NCBI GenBank assembly: GCA_014379815.1
Contig: JACMLA010000109.1
Coordinates: 1 to 21,620 of the forward strand
Direction of reading: 5' to 3'
DNA length: 21,620 bases
Origin: Bryobacteraceae bacterium
GTDB taxonomy: Bacteria; Acidobacteriota; Terriglobia; Bryobacterales; Bryobacteraceae
Positions within the stretch are counted from its first letter, which is position 1; each line of letters begins with the position of its first letter. A program made the translations under genes and the position numbers. Of the stretch, positions 14,574-21,620 are shown piece after piece. The notes beneath the pieces were generated by a model. It was given only the letters and a program-made list of their open reading frames with translations. It ran no database searches and had not been told where the DNA came from.

Positions 14574-15227
14574 ATGGCGCAAAAACAGAAAGCCGTATTC
14601 GATCCAAAAGCATTCCTTGCAGAAATCGGCCAGGGTAGGACCATCGCGGCTTGTACTGAGGGTAACGTCGTTTTTGCGCAGGGCAGCGCCGCGAATTCCT
14701 TGTTCTTTATCCAGAAAGGGAAGGTGAAGTTAACCGTCGTTTCCAAAACCGGTAAGGAAGCCGTGATCGCCGTTCTGGGAGTCAACGAATTCTTCGGGGA
14801 AGGTTGTCTGGCAGGGCAACACCTCCGCATGGCTACTGCGACCGCGATGACGGATTGCTCGATCATGCGGCTGGAAAAAGCCACCGTAGTCCAGAAGCTT
14901 CATCAGGAGCCCGCTTTCTCGGAAATGCTGCTGGCCTACATGCTGACGCGCACCATAAGGATCGAGGAAGATCTGGTGGACCAGCTGTTTAACTCAAGCG
15001 AGAAGAGGCTGGCGCGGGCTCTGCTGCTTCTGGCCAACTTCGGAAAAGAGGGTAAGCCGGAAAAAGTAATTCCAAAGATAAGCCAGGAAACACTGGCCGA
15101 AATGATCGGTACCACCCGCTCGAGAGTCAGTTTCTTTATGAACAAATTCCGCCGCCTTGGTTTCATCGAATACAACGGATCTCTCGAAGTGCATAGTTCC
15201 CTGCTAAATGTCGTTCTGCACGATTGA
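14574..15227 (+). CDS. Crp/Fnr family transcriptional regulator
   Basis: This 217-residue regulator has an N-terminal cyclic-nucleotide-binding-type beta-roll (~25-105; VVFAQGSAANSLFFIQKGKV, FFGEGCLAG), a long dimer helix (~115-140) and a C-terminal winged helix-turn-helix (~168-200; ISQETLAEMIGTTRSRVSFF). The roll keeps a GE and a later Arg85, but the usual Arg-Ser/Thr-Ala pocket reads RMATA, so cyclic AMP binding is uncertain. There is no N-terminal cysteine cluster as in oxygen-sensing FNR. The recognition helix has Arg182 aligned with CRP Arg180, but Ser and Phe where CRP has Glu181 and Arg185, so its DNA target should differ from the CRP consensus. It starts 24 bp after the secreted protein gene and lies directly upstream of the electron-conduit genes, so it is a good candidate for their regulator. 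Confidence 0.93.
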   Translation: MAQKQKAVFDPKAFLAEIGQGRTIAACTEGNVVFAQGSAANSLFFIQKGKVKLTVVSKTGKEAVIAVLGVNEFFGEGCLAGQHLRMATATAMTDCSIMRLEKATVVQKLHQEPAFSEMLLAYMLTRTIRIEEDLVDQLFNSSEKRLARALLLLANFGKEGKPEKVIPKISQETLAEMIGTTRSRVSFFMNKFRRLGFIEYNGSLEVHSSLLNVVLHD

Positions 15228-15380
15228 ACGAGTCTTTTTCTGAAGTGAGCAATATTGACCAGACAACGGTGCCGCCAGGTGGTACCGTTAGCTCTCGTCG
15301 TAGCTAATCTCAACAAGATTGCGGTGGGAATGGAGTCCGGGCCGGCCTAAATCTTCTCGTAAGAACTGGCTTGCCGAAGT
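15228..15380 (+). promoter_or_regulatory. likely control region of the electron-conduit gene cluster
   Basis: This is the 153-bp gap between the Crp/Fnr-type gene and the first cytochrome gene. It contains an inverted repeat with 9-bp arms, AACGGTGCC (15265-15273) and GGTACCGTT (15281-15289), with one mismatch and a 7-nt spacer. A second repeat is AATCT-CAACA-AGATT at 15306-15320. The first could be the end-of-message hairpin of the regulator gene or an operator; it has no trailing T-run. The second is a plausible half-site pair for a Crp/Fnr-type dimer, although neither the CRP nor the FNR consensus is present. No convincing -35/-10 pair was found. That this drives the cluster is an inference from position. 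Confidence 0.4.
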
Positions 15381-16817
15381 ATGTTTTCCAACCACGACCG
15401 GCCAGTATTCGCGACCATCACCGGTCACTGGCTGAGCCTGCTTGGTGCCTTCATTGTCACCACAGCTTCTGTCTGCTGGCTCCTCGCCCTGCCAAGTCAG
15501 ATCCGTGGCCACGTCTCGAATCCCTATATAGGAATCCTGCTCTTCGTCGTGCTGCCTATTGTGTTCGTCGGTGGGCTCCTCCTGATCCCGGTCGGTGTGT
15601 ATTTCTCCCGCAAGAAAGTTCGTGAGGGATTCGCAAACAGCACAATAGACAGGGCGACTTCCATACGACGCCTCGTCACATTCCTCGGAGTAACAACGTT
15701 CTTCAACATTGTCATCGCGTCTCAGTTAACCTACCGCGCGGTCGAGCATATGGAAACGACCCAATTCTGCGGACAGAGTTGCCACGTGATGAAGCCAGAG
15801 TTCACCGCATACCAGAATTCGGTCCACTCCCGTGTACTCTGCGTAGACTGTCACGTCGCACCCGGCGCATCCGGATGGGTGTCCAGTAAGTTATCCGGCA
15901 CGCGTCAGCTACTGGCCGTCGCCTTGAATAATCATCCCCGTCCTATCGAGTCCGCGATGGAATCCGACCGTCTGATTCCTTCTTCCCAAACCTGCGAACA
16001 GTGCCATTGGCCGGAAGTTGGGGGAACAGTCCGGGTGCGAGTCATCCCAAACTATAAAAGTGACGAGCAAAACACGGCCAGTCATACGGTGCTGTCCATG
16101 GTTATCGGAGGCTCGGATGCTTCCGGCATCCATGGATCCCACTTCGGACCGGGCATCCGGATCCGCTACGCTGCCGCCGACCCGAAACGCGAATCGATCC
16201 CGTGGGTCGAGTATCGAAACGAGAAAACGAAAACGCTGCGCACCTTCGCGACTGCTGGTTCTAAGTCCAGTGAAGTCGCGAAGCTCCCAGCGCACGACAT
16301 GCAATGTGTCGATTGCCACAACCGGCCAGCCCACGCTTTTGAGCTCCCGGAGAGGGCGGTGAACCGTGCCATTGCTTCCGGGGACGTTCCCGCCGCGCTC
16401 CCATTTGTCAAAAAGAAAAGCCTCGAGCTTCTAAACGCCAGCTATCAGGACGACGCGGAGGCTGCGCGCAAGATTGCCGACGGACTCGGAAGTTATTACC
16501 GCACATCCCACCCTGCGGTATTTTCAACAAACGCCGCTGACGTGACAAAAGCCTCGAAAGCAATTGCGGCAATCTATGCCAGGAACGTGTTTCCGGACCT
16601 AAAGGTCACATGGGGAACATATCCGAGCAATATTGGACATACCGATTCACCTGGCTGCTTCCGATGTCACGACGACGGGCATGCAAGTGCTGACCAGAAA
16701 GTCATTACACAGAACTGCACTTCCTGCCACGAGATGCTGGCGGTCGAAGAAGCCTCGCCCGAAATTCTCAAGACGCTGAACCTTGGCGACCGTCTCGGGC
16801 AACTGCAGAGACGCTAA
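15381..16817 (+). CDS. inner-membrane NapC/NirT-type multiheme cytochrome c (quinol dehydrogenase)
   Basis: This 478-residue protein has three hydrophobic segments (~17-38, 50-74, 98-117) and a periplasmic part with six heme-binding motifs: CGQSCH (130-135, with an extra residue between the cysteines), CVDCH (154), CEQCH (205), CVDCH (309), CFRCH (426) and CTSCH (446). The first reads CHVM, the CHxM arrangement of NrfH/CymA-type heme 1. NapC/NirT family proteins oxidise membrane quinol and pass electrons to periplasmic cytochromes. CymA-like members have four hemes and one helix in about 190 residues. This one is much longer, and with three helices and extra C-terminal hemes its plan is closer to Geobacter ImcH as I recall it. 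It begins the rightward cytochrome cluster and would be its quinol-side entry point. The start lacks a strong ribosome binding site. Confidence 0.88.
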   Translation: MFSNHDRPVFATITGHWLSLLGAFIVTTASVCWLLALPSQIRGHVSNPYIGILLFVVLPIVFVGGLLLIPVGVYFSRKKVREGFANSTIDRATSIRRLVTFLGVTTFFNIVIASQLTYRAVEHMETTQFCGQSCHVMKPEFTAYQNSVHSRVLCVDCHVAPGASGWVSSKLSGTRQLLAVALNNHPRPIESAMESDRLIPSSQTCEQCHWPEVGGTVRVRVIPNYKSDEQNTASHTVLSMVIGGSDASGIHGSHFGPGIRIRYAAADPKRESIPWVEYRNEKTKTLRTFATAGSKSSEVAKLPAHDMQCVDCHNRPAHAFELPERAVNRAIASGDVPAALPFVKKKSLELLNASYQDDAEAARKIADGLGSYYRTSHPAVFSTNAADVTKASKAIAAIYARNVFPDLKVTWGTYPSNIGHTDSPGCFRCHDDGHASADQKVITQNCTSCHEMLAVEEASPEILKTLNLGDRLGQLQRR

Positions 16818-16872
16818 CACAGGCCTTCACAGGCCGCACAACACCGTCACATAACCAACCGATAGGAGACCC

Positions 16873-17190
16873 ATGTACGCAAAGACAGGGATACTAATTA
16901 CGCTGGCTTTGGCCACAAGCCTTTTCGCCGAACACAGCGAGGCAGGTAAGATGTCCTACGACAAGGCCTGCAAGTCTTGCCACGGCGCTGACGGTACTGC
17001 TAACCCAGCAATGGCTAAGGCTCTTAAAGTGGAGATGCGCCACCTCGGTTCCTCAGAGGTTCAGGCGCAATCCGACGCGGAGTGGAAAGCGGCCATTACT
17101 GACGGTAAAGGCAAGATGAAGCCCGTCAAGTCCGTATCCGGTGCAGCCACTAATGATGTGATCGCATTTATGCGAACGCTGAAAAAGTAG
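16873..17190 (+). CDS. small periplasmic monoheme cytochrome c
   Basis: This 105-residue protein carries a signal peptide (~1-19, cleavage near LFA-EH) and one class I cytochrome c domain. The heme site is ACKSCHGADG (Cys33, Cys36, His37), and the distal methionine is probably Met82 in KMKPV, followed by the usual C-terminal helix (NDVIAFMRTLKK). The length fits a minimal soluble cytochrome. TAGGAG precedes the ATG by four bases, a good ribosome binding site. It lies between the inner-membrane cytochrome and the decaheme cytochromes, only 13 bp before the latter, so it probably ferries electrons across the periplasm between them, the role of small tetraheme cytochromes in Shewanella. Confidence 0.92.
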   Translation: MYAKTGILITLALATSLFAEHSEAGKMSYDKACKSCHGADGTANPAMAKALKVEMRHLGSSEVQAQSDAEWKAAITDGKGKMKPVKSVSGAATNDVIAFMRTLKK

Positions 17191-17203
17191 AGAGCACACT
17201 TCT

Positions 17204-19327
17204 ATGAAACGCTGGCTGTTTACCCTGGGGCGATACCGTTTTCGATTTGCGCTGGGCATTCTCGCACTGGGCGCGGGTGTGGCCGGGACCACCGGCAAGG
17301 CGCCATTCCGACCTAACGCGAAAGCTGCGTTTGCCGATCCGAAAACTGTCAGCTTCGTCAGGCCGGGTCTGAGTGTGAAGGTCAACTCGGCCGAGATTGC
17401 AGCCGATGGAACAGTCAGCGTTGTCTTTAACGTCGCGGACCCGCGTGGTCTTCCTCTCGACCGCGAGGGCATCGTGACACCGGGAACTGTCGCCCTCAGC
17501 TTCATCGTGGCGCACATACCTCAGGGACAACAGCAGTATGTCTCTTACACCACCCGGAGTGCAACGGGGGTGGTAAGCGGCACAGTCACCCAGGCGGCGT
17601 CCGACACCGGTGGCGCTTACACCCGGATCGCTGAGGGACAGTATCGTTACGTATTCCGCACCAAAGCGCCGACCGATATCGACCGTTCGACAACTCATAC
17701 GATCGGCATCTACGGATCGCGCAATCTGCAGGAATTCGAACTTGGAACAAACTACGTAAGCACCACTTTCGACTTCATCCCAGCAGGTGGGCAAGTAGCC
17801 ACCGTGCGCGACATCATCCGCTCTTCAAGTTGCAACAAGTGCCACGATGAGCTCGCGGCACATGGCGGCTCACGGCGAGGCGTTGAGATGTGCGTCCTGT
17901 GCCACACTCCTCAGACGTCGGACCCCGATACCGGCAACACCATGGACCTGCCTGTGCTGGTGCACAAGATCCACGCGGGCGAAGCACTGCCCAGTGTCCA
18001 GGCCGGACGTCCCTACGAGGTCGTAGGAAACGCAGCAAGGCGCTTCGACTGGTCTAACGTGGTGTATCCCTCGGACGTACGCCGTTGCGAATCCTGTCAT
18101 GAACAGAGCACGAGTGCGACTCAGGCCATGGCCCACCTCACAAGGCCAACCCGGGTAGCCTGCGGATCCTGTCATGATGACGTAAACTTCGCCACCGGTC
18201 AGGGCCATGTCGCCGGACCACAGGTTAGCGACAATCAGTGCGCTACCTGCCACTTACCGCAAGGAGAGCTGGAGTTCGATGCATCAATCCGCGGCGCTCA
18301 TACGATCCCACAGGAATCTACTGCACTTGGCGGCCTTGCACTGGAGCTGGTTCGAGTAGAAGACGGTTCGCCGGGTAAGCGGCCGATCGTCACTTTCTCC
18401 ATCAAGGACAAAGCCGGTGACGGTCTCCCCACGAGTCGTGTCAACAGTTTGTCACTGGTCATGGCTGGCCCCACGTCAGGCTACGGATACACAAGTTTCG
18501 GATCCGATGTCACAACGCCAGGATACGTTTCGGAAGACGCGCGCCAGGCCACCTGCACGCCCGAAGGAACGTGCACCTACACATTCCGGCACGCAATTCC
18601 CGAAAACGCCAGAGGCTCCTATTCGATAGGCATCGAAAGCAGACGGATGGAAACGCTGCTGGCCGGCACAACCCGTGAGCGCAATGTGCAATACGGAGCG
18701 CAGAACAAAGTCATTCACTTTACTGTGGACGGGACCCCCGTGGAGCCGCGCCGGGACATCGTCTCCACCGTGCAGTGCAACCAGTGCCACACGCGAATCT
18801 CCGCTCATGGCGAGAACCGGAACGAAGTAGCAATGTGCGTTCTCTGTCACAACCCATCGCTGACAGACGTAGCGCGGCGGCCCATAGCCGTCAATCTTGC
18901 GGATCGCGACCAGCCTCCACAAGGCGTCGATTTCAACTTGCTAATCCACCGGATCCATACCGGCGAGCACCTCAAGGCTGACGGTCGACCCTACGTCGTA
19001 GTAGGTTTTGGCGGGACCCGCCATGACTTCAGCGAAGTCAGGTACCCCGCGATGAGTCCGGGTGGAGCGCCGGGAGATCTTCGCAACTGTGCCATGTGCC
19101 ACATCAACGGCTCCGAGCGCAACCTGACCCAGGTGAGTAGCGACGTTGTCGATCCGCAGGGGCCGATAAACCCTGTCAAACCGATCACGTCCGTCTGCAC
19201 GGGCTGCCATGTTTCCCCGTCCACCGCGTCACATGCCCTGGTCAACACAAGTGCGCTGGGCGAGAGCTGTGGAACCTGTCACAGCCCTACTTCCCAATTC
19301 TCAGTCGCCAGGTCGCATGCGCAGTGA
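17204..19327 (+). CDS. OmcA/MtrC family decaheme cytochrome c
   Basis: This 707-residue protein carries exactly ten CxxCH motifs in two groups of five: Cys210, 230, 295, 320 and 346, then 525, 545, 629, 665 and 689. Each group follows a beta-sandwich region (~50-200 and ~370-510), reproducing the domain I-II-III-IV plan of MtrC/OmcA. The two halves repeat the pattern CNxCH-x(n)-AHG-x(n)-MCVLCH and an IHxGE segment, as expected of internal duplication. Length is close to Shewanella MtrC and OmcA. Cys451 and Cys457 in domain III form a CX5C pair at the place where the family has a conserved disulfide. The N-terminus has a basic start and hydrophobic stretch (~12-30) but no lipobox cysteine, unlike the Shewanella lipoproteins. 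It would be the surface terminal of the conduit, passing electrons to an insoluble acceptor. It overlaps the next gene by 11 bp. Confidence 0.95.
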   Translation: MKRWLFTLGRYRFRFALGILALGAGVAGTTGKAPFRPNAKAAFADPKTVSFVRPGLSVKVNSAEIAADGTVSVVFNVADPRGLPLDREGIVTPGTVALSFIVAHIPQGQQQYVSYTTRSATGVVSGTVTQAASDTGGAYTRIAEGQYRYVFRTKAPTDIDRSTTHTIGIYGSRNLQEFELGTNYVSTTFDFIPAGGQVATVRDIIRSSSCNKCHDELAAHGGSRRGVEMCVLCHTPQTSDPDTGNTMDLPVLVHKIHAGEALPSVQAGRPYEVVGNAARRFDWSNVVYPSDVRRCESCHEQSTSATQAMAHLTRPTRVACGSCHDDVNFATGQGHVAGPQVSDNQCATCHLPQGELEFDASIRGAHTIPQESTALGGLALELVRVEDGSPGKRPIVTFSIKDKAGDGLPTSRVNSLSLVMAGPTSGYGYTSFGSDVTTPGYVSEDARQATCTPEGTCTYTFRHAIPENARGSYSIGIESRRMETLLAGTTRERNVQYGAQNKVIHFTVDGTPVEPRRDIVSTVQCNQCHTRISAHGENRNEVAMCVLCHNPSLTDVARRPIAVNLADRDQPPQGVDFNLLIHRIHTGEHLKADGRPYVVVGFGGTRHDFSEVRYPAMSPGGAPGDLRNCAMCHINGSERNLTQVSSDVVDPQGPINPVKPITSVCTGCHVSPSTASHALVNTSALGESCGTCHSPTSQFSVARSHAQ

Positions 19328-20264
19328 GGCAGCAAGTGTCTTGCTCTTACTTGTCGCCCTCTGCTCGCAAGCGCAGCAGCCGCCTAAGCCCGCAGCACCG
19401 CCCAAATCTGAGCCTGCGGTAACAGCGCCGGAGTACATCGGCTCGGAAGTCTGTCAGGCCTGCCATGAGGATATCTTCACCAGGTTCGTGAAGAGTCCTC
19501 ACCAGGCCGTCGAGACCTCAAAAAAGTTCGCGCGCGCGGGTCAGGCATGCGAGTCCTGCCATGGTCCGGCGAGCAACCACGCAGAATCCACTTCGGCGGC
19601 CGACATCCGCAATCCCGCAAAGCTCAGCGTCGGCCAGGCAGACCAGGGCTGCCTCACCTGCCATCTGAATCAACCGACTCACGCGGGACGTATTCAGAGT
19701 GGGCACGCCAAAGGACAAGTTTCGTGCAGCGGCTGCCACACCATCCATGGAAGCGCGGCGGAGCTAACAACGACTAAGCCGGCCCAGATCAACGCCCAGT
19801 GTTCCACCTGCCACCTCAGTTCCTGGGCGCAGTTCCAGAGGCCTCATGCCCACAGAGTCGCGCAAGGCGCAATGTCGTGTGTCGATTGTCACAACCCTCA
19901 CGGAACGTTTCGTCCTCAAATGGCCCGGGCCTTCGCCGCAAATGAGCCCGGTTGTCTCCGCTGTCACACCGACAAGCGCGGTCCTTTTGTGTTCGAACAT
20001 GCGCCCGTGCGGCTGGAGGGATGCAACGGATGCCACGAGCCACATGGCTCCGCAAACCCAAGGATGCTTTCAAGGCACGAGGTTCGCTTCGTCTGCCTCG
20101 AGTGCCACGCTAACGTAGGCGTAATCCCCGCATCCAGCGCCGGAAGAGTCCTTGGTGGCGTTCCTCCTTCATTTCACGACCTGCGTTCCCCACGATTCCG
20201 AAACTGCACCATATGCCACCAAAAAGTTCATGGAAGCCATGTGGACCGGAACTACCTGCGATGA
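19317..20264 (+). CDS. mtrA: DmsE/MtrA family decaheme cytochrome c
   Basis: This 315-residue protein has a signal peptide (MRSEAASVLLLLVALCSQA) and ten CxxCH motifs at Cys46, 78, 112, 137, 162, 188, 213, 236, 260 and 297. The spacing is even, and several are followed by NPHG, EPHGS or TIHGS, as in the DmsE/MtrA/PioA family. Length is near that of Shewanella MtrA (about 333). MtrA sits inside the outer-membrane barrel MtrB and wires the periplasm to the outer cytochrome. The frame is open upstream to 19209 inside the previous gene, but ATG 19317 is chosen: it places the signal peptide at the N-terminus and gives an 11-bp overlap with the OmcA/MtrC-type gene. The stop overlaps the next start as ATGA, so the three genes are probably translationally coupled. 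The gene symbol rests on family and synteny. Confidence 0.94.
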   Translation: MRSEAASVLLLLVALCSQAQQPPKPAAPPKSEPAVTAPEYIGSEVCQACHEDIFTRFVKSPHQAVETSKKFARAGQACESCHGPASNHAESTSAADIRNPAKLSVGQADQGCLTCHLNQPTHAGRIQSGHAKGQVSCSGCHTIHGSAAELTTTKPAQINAQCSTCHLSSWAQFQRPHAHRVAQGAMSCVDCHNPHGTFRPQMARAFAANEPGCLRCHTDKRGPFVFEHAPVRLEGCNGCHEPHGSANPRMLSRHEVRFVCLECHANVGVIPASSAGRVLGGVPPSFHDLRSPRFRNCTICHQKVHGSHVDRNYLR

Positions 20265-21620
20265 AACTCCTGCTGTTGCTCCTGACTGTGGTCTTAAGCG
20301 GGATGGCGCAGGACGACTCGCCGGCAAAGGAAGTCGTCGCGCCGCCGCCTCCAGCAGAGTCACCAGTTCCAACGGTAGAATCCTGGGTAACCGGCACAGT
20401 CGATTTTGGCTACCGCTGGCGGACCGATGTTGGCGGCAGCTTTGATTCGTATCGCAGCGTGGTGGATTTCGGCTCTGGCCCTAAGCTTTTTGGCGCTGAC
20501 TTCTCAATCGTCGATCCAACGAAGCGTTTGTTCGACCGCCTCGACATCCGCGCCCTGAACTGGGGTGACGACCCCTATTCCACGACTCACGTGGGCGCCC
20601 AGAAGAATCGCGTCTACGAATTCTCCATGGACTATCGCAACATGGCGTACTTCAACGCGCTGCCATCGTTTGCGAATCCTCTGCTGAGTCGCGGCTCGCT
20701 TCTTAGCGAGCGATCGTTCGATATCCGCAGGAAACTGGCTACCATGCAACTGGATCTGAGGCCCGGCTCCAGCATCATTCCCTACTTCGCTTATGAACGG
20801 AGTTCCGGAAACGGCAGAGGCGTGACAACCTTCGTCTCCGACGCGAATGAGTATGCGGTGCCCAACCGCTTACGCGATGCCAACGATACCTATCGCGGTG
20901 GAGTCCGGTTCGAGTTCCGGCGGTTTCACGCTACCGGCGAAGTAGGAGCAACCGCGTTCAAGGACGACCAGCAGCTCTTCGAGGCCTCTCCCTCCAACCT
21001 CGGTAACAGGGACACCCCATTCCTTGGCCAACGCCTTTTTCTAACGAACCTCCAGCAATCCTACGGCGTTCGCGGCAACGGCCTTTTTAGTAAAGTCCTG
21101 TTCACCTCCAACGCATTCTCGTGGCTCGACCTCTACGGTCATTTCCTCTATAGCCGCCCCGAGACCGACACGAACTACCAGCAGTTCAATACCGGGAATT
21201 TCGCAATCTCGAATGCAGCGCTGTTCACCACCAGCCAGCAATTCGCGCTGGCCTCGAGCGCCCGCATGCCCCACACCGCAGGAAGCGCCGGAGCGGAAAT
21301 TCGTCCCTGGAGCCGCGCACGCGTGATGGTCTCCTGGCTGACCGACCGGATTGAGAACAGCGGTACCGCCAATTTCGATGCGCTGCTGCGTAACGAGTAC
21401 AACCAGTCCGATGTGGACCTGATCCTTGACCTGACACGGCAGGTCACAGTCCGCGGAGGCTATCGCTATGTATGGGGAGATGCCCGGACGGCAGTGACGC
21501 CGGTTTCAGGACTGCTGACTCAGGAGACCGCAGACTTGAGGCGCCATGTTGGAAAGGGTGGATTTACCTATCGGCCCCTGACGCGTTTGACGGTCAGCGC
21601 CGATGTGGAAGCCGCAGCCA
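20261..21620 (+). CDS. mtrB: MtrB/PioB-like outer-membrane beta-barrel, partial at window end
   Basis: The frame opens at ATG 20261, overlapping the MtrA-type stop (ATGA), and runs off the window after 453 codons. A signal peptide (MKLLLLLLTVVLSGMAQ) and a proline-rich linker are followed by alternating polar/hydrophobic segments ending in aromatic residues (VTGTVDFGYRW, VYEFSMDYRNMAYF, IIPYFAYERSS, GVRFEFRRF), as in a large barrel. LFDRLDIRALNWGDDPYS and the N-x-Y-D/R-rich early strands resemble MtrB/PioB family members. No cysteine occurs in the visible part, so it lacks the N-terminal CxxC described for Shewanella MtrB. It should be the porin sheath that holds the MtrA-type cytochrome in the outer membrane. 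Assignment rests on barrel features plus position after mtrC- and mtrA-like genes. The 3' end is not seen. Confidence 0.85.
   Translation, partial: MKLLLLLLTVVLSGMAQDDSPAKEVVAPPPPAESPVPTVESWVTGTVDFGYRWRTDVGGSFDSYRSVVDFGSGPKLFGADFSIVDPTKRLFDRLDIRALNWGDDPYSTTHVGAQKNRVYEFSMDYRNMAYFNALPSFANPLLSRGSLLSERSFDIRRKLATMQLDLRPGSSIIPYFAYERSSGNGRGVTTFVSDANEYAVPNRLRDANDTYRGGVRFEFRRFHATGEVGATAFKDDQQLFEASPSNLGNRDTPFLGQRLFLTNLQQSYGVRGNGLFSKVLFTSNAFSWLDLYGHFLYSRPETDTNYQQFNTGNFAISNAALFTTSQQFALASSARMPHTAGSAGAEIRPWSRARVMVSWLTDRIENSGTANFDALLRNEYNQSDVDLILDLTRQVTVRGGYRYVWGDARTAVTPVSGLLTQETADLRRHVGKGGFTYRPLTRLTVSADVEAAA

Noticed and set aside
14574..15227. Oxygen-sensing FNR with an iron-sulfur cluster
   Set aside because: The cysteines at 27, 78 and 95 do not form the N-terminal cluster pattern, and the recognition helix lacks the FNR ExxSR residues.
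17168..17794. Open frame of 208 codons on the minus strand
   Set aside because: It lies antisense to the N-terminal part of the decaheme cytochrome gene and has no family features.
17204..20264. Nitrite or sulfite reductase cytochromes
   Set aside because: No CxxCK active-site heme or NrfA/MccA-type motifs; heme count and spacing fit OmcA/MtrC and DmsE/MtrA.

Overview
The window most likely comes from an acidobacterium of the Solibacter/Bryobacter type. The main clue is the secreted protein at 11626-14550. It ends in the roughly 200-residue domain, starting GGVVNAASF, that is amplified in Solibacterales genomes (TIGR03437 as I remember it). Moderately high GC, TonB receptors with an N-terminal carboxypeptidase-regulatory-like domain, a two-membrane envelope and many exported proteins all fit. 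No RNA genes, CRISPR arrays, transposases or phage genes are visible. The DNA is gene-dense, and no gene-free stretch exceeds about 165 bp.

Left part (1-6640): a TetR-family regulator (+) converges on a leftward pair made of a TonB-dependent siderophore-type receptor followed 10 bp later by an exported ADP-ribosylglycohydrolase-fold protein. The receptor gene has a convincing sigma70-type promoter. A half-size ABC exporter (+) is divergent from it, and a 24-bp-period tandem repeat lies between them.

Middle part (6650-11500): a leftward group encodes a TgpA-like membrane transglutaminase with an in-frame 27-bp repeat, a chemoreceptor, a membrane-anchored TlpA/ResA-like thioredoxin and an unrecognised 137-residue protein. 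A divergent intergenic region rich in small dyads, one of them with a CRP-site-like core, then leads rightward to a large secreted modular protein with an HEAGH motif.

Right part (14574-21620, running off the end): this is the most interesting region. A Crp/Fnr-type regulator is followed by an inner-membrane NapC/NirT-type multiheme cytochrome (6 heme motifs, 3 predicted membrane segments), a small monoheme cytochrome c, an OmcA/MtrC-family decaheme cytochrome, a DmsE/MtrA-family decaheme cytochrome and the first 453 codons of an MtrB/PioB-like outer-membrane barrel. The last three have the same order as Shewanella mtrC-mtrA-mtrB, and their reading frames overlap. Read together they form a complete quinol-to-cell-surface electron conduit with 27 visible heme-binding motifs, which implies extracellular electron transfer (metal oxides, humics or another insoluble acceptor). 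The TlpA-like thioredoxin could help cytochrome c maturation, but it is not in the same transcription unit.

Functions come from motifs and family knowledge read by eye; no database search was run.
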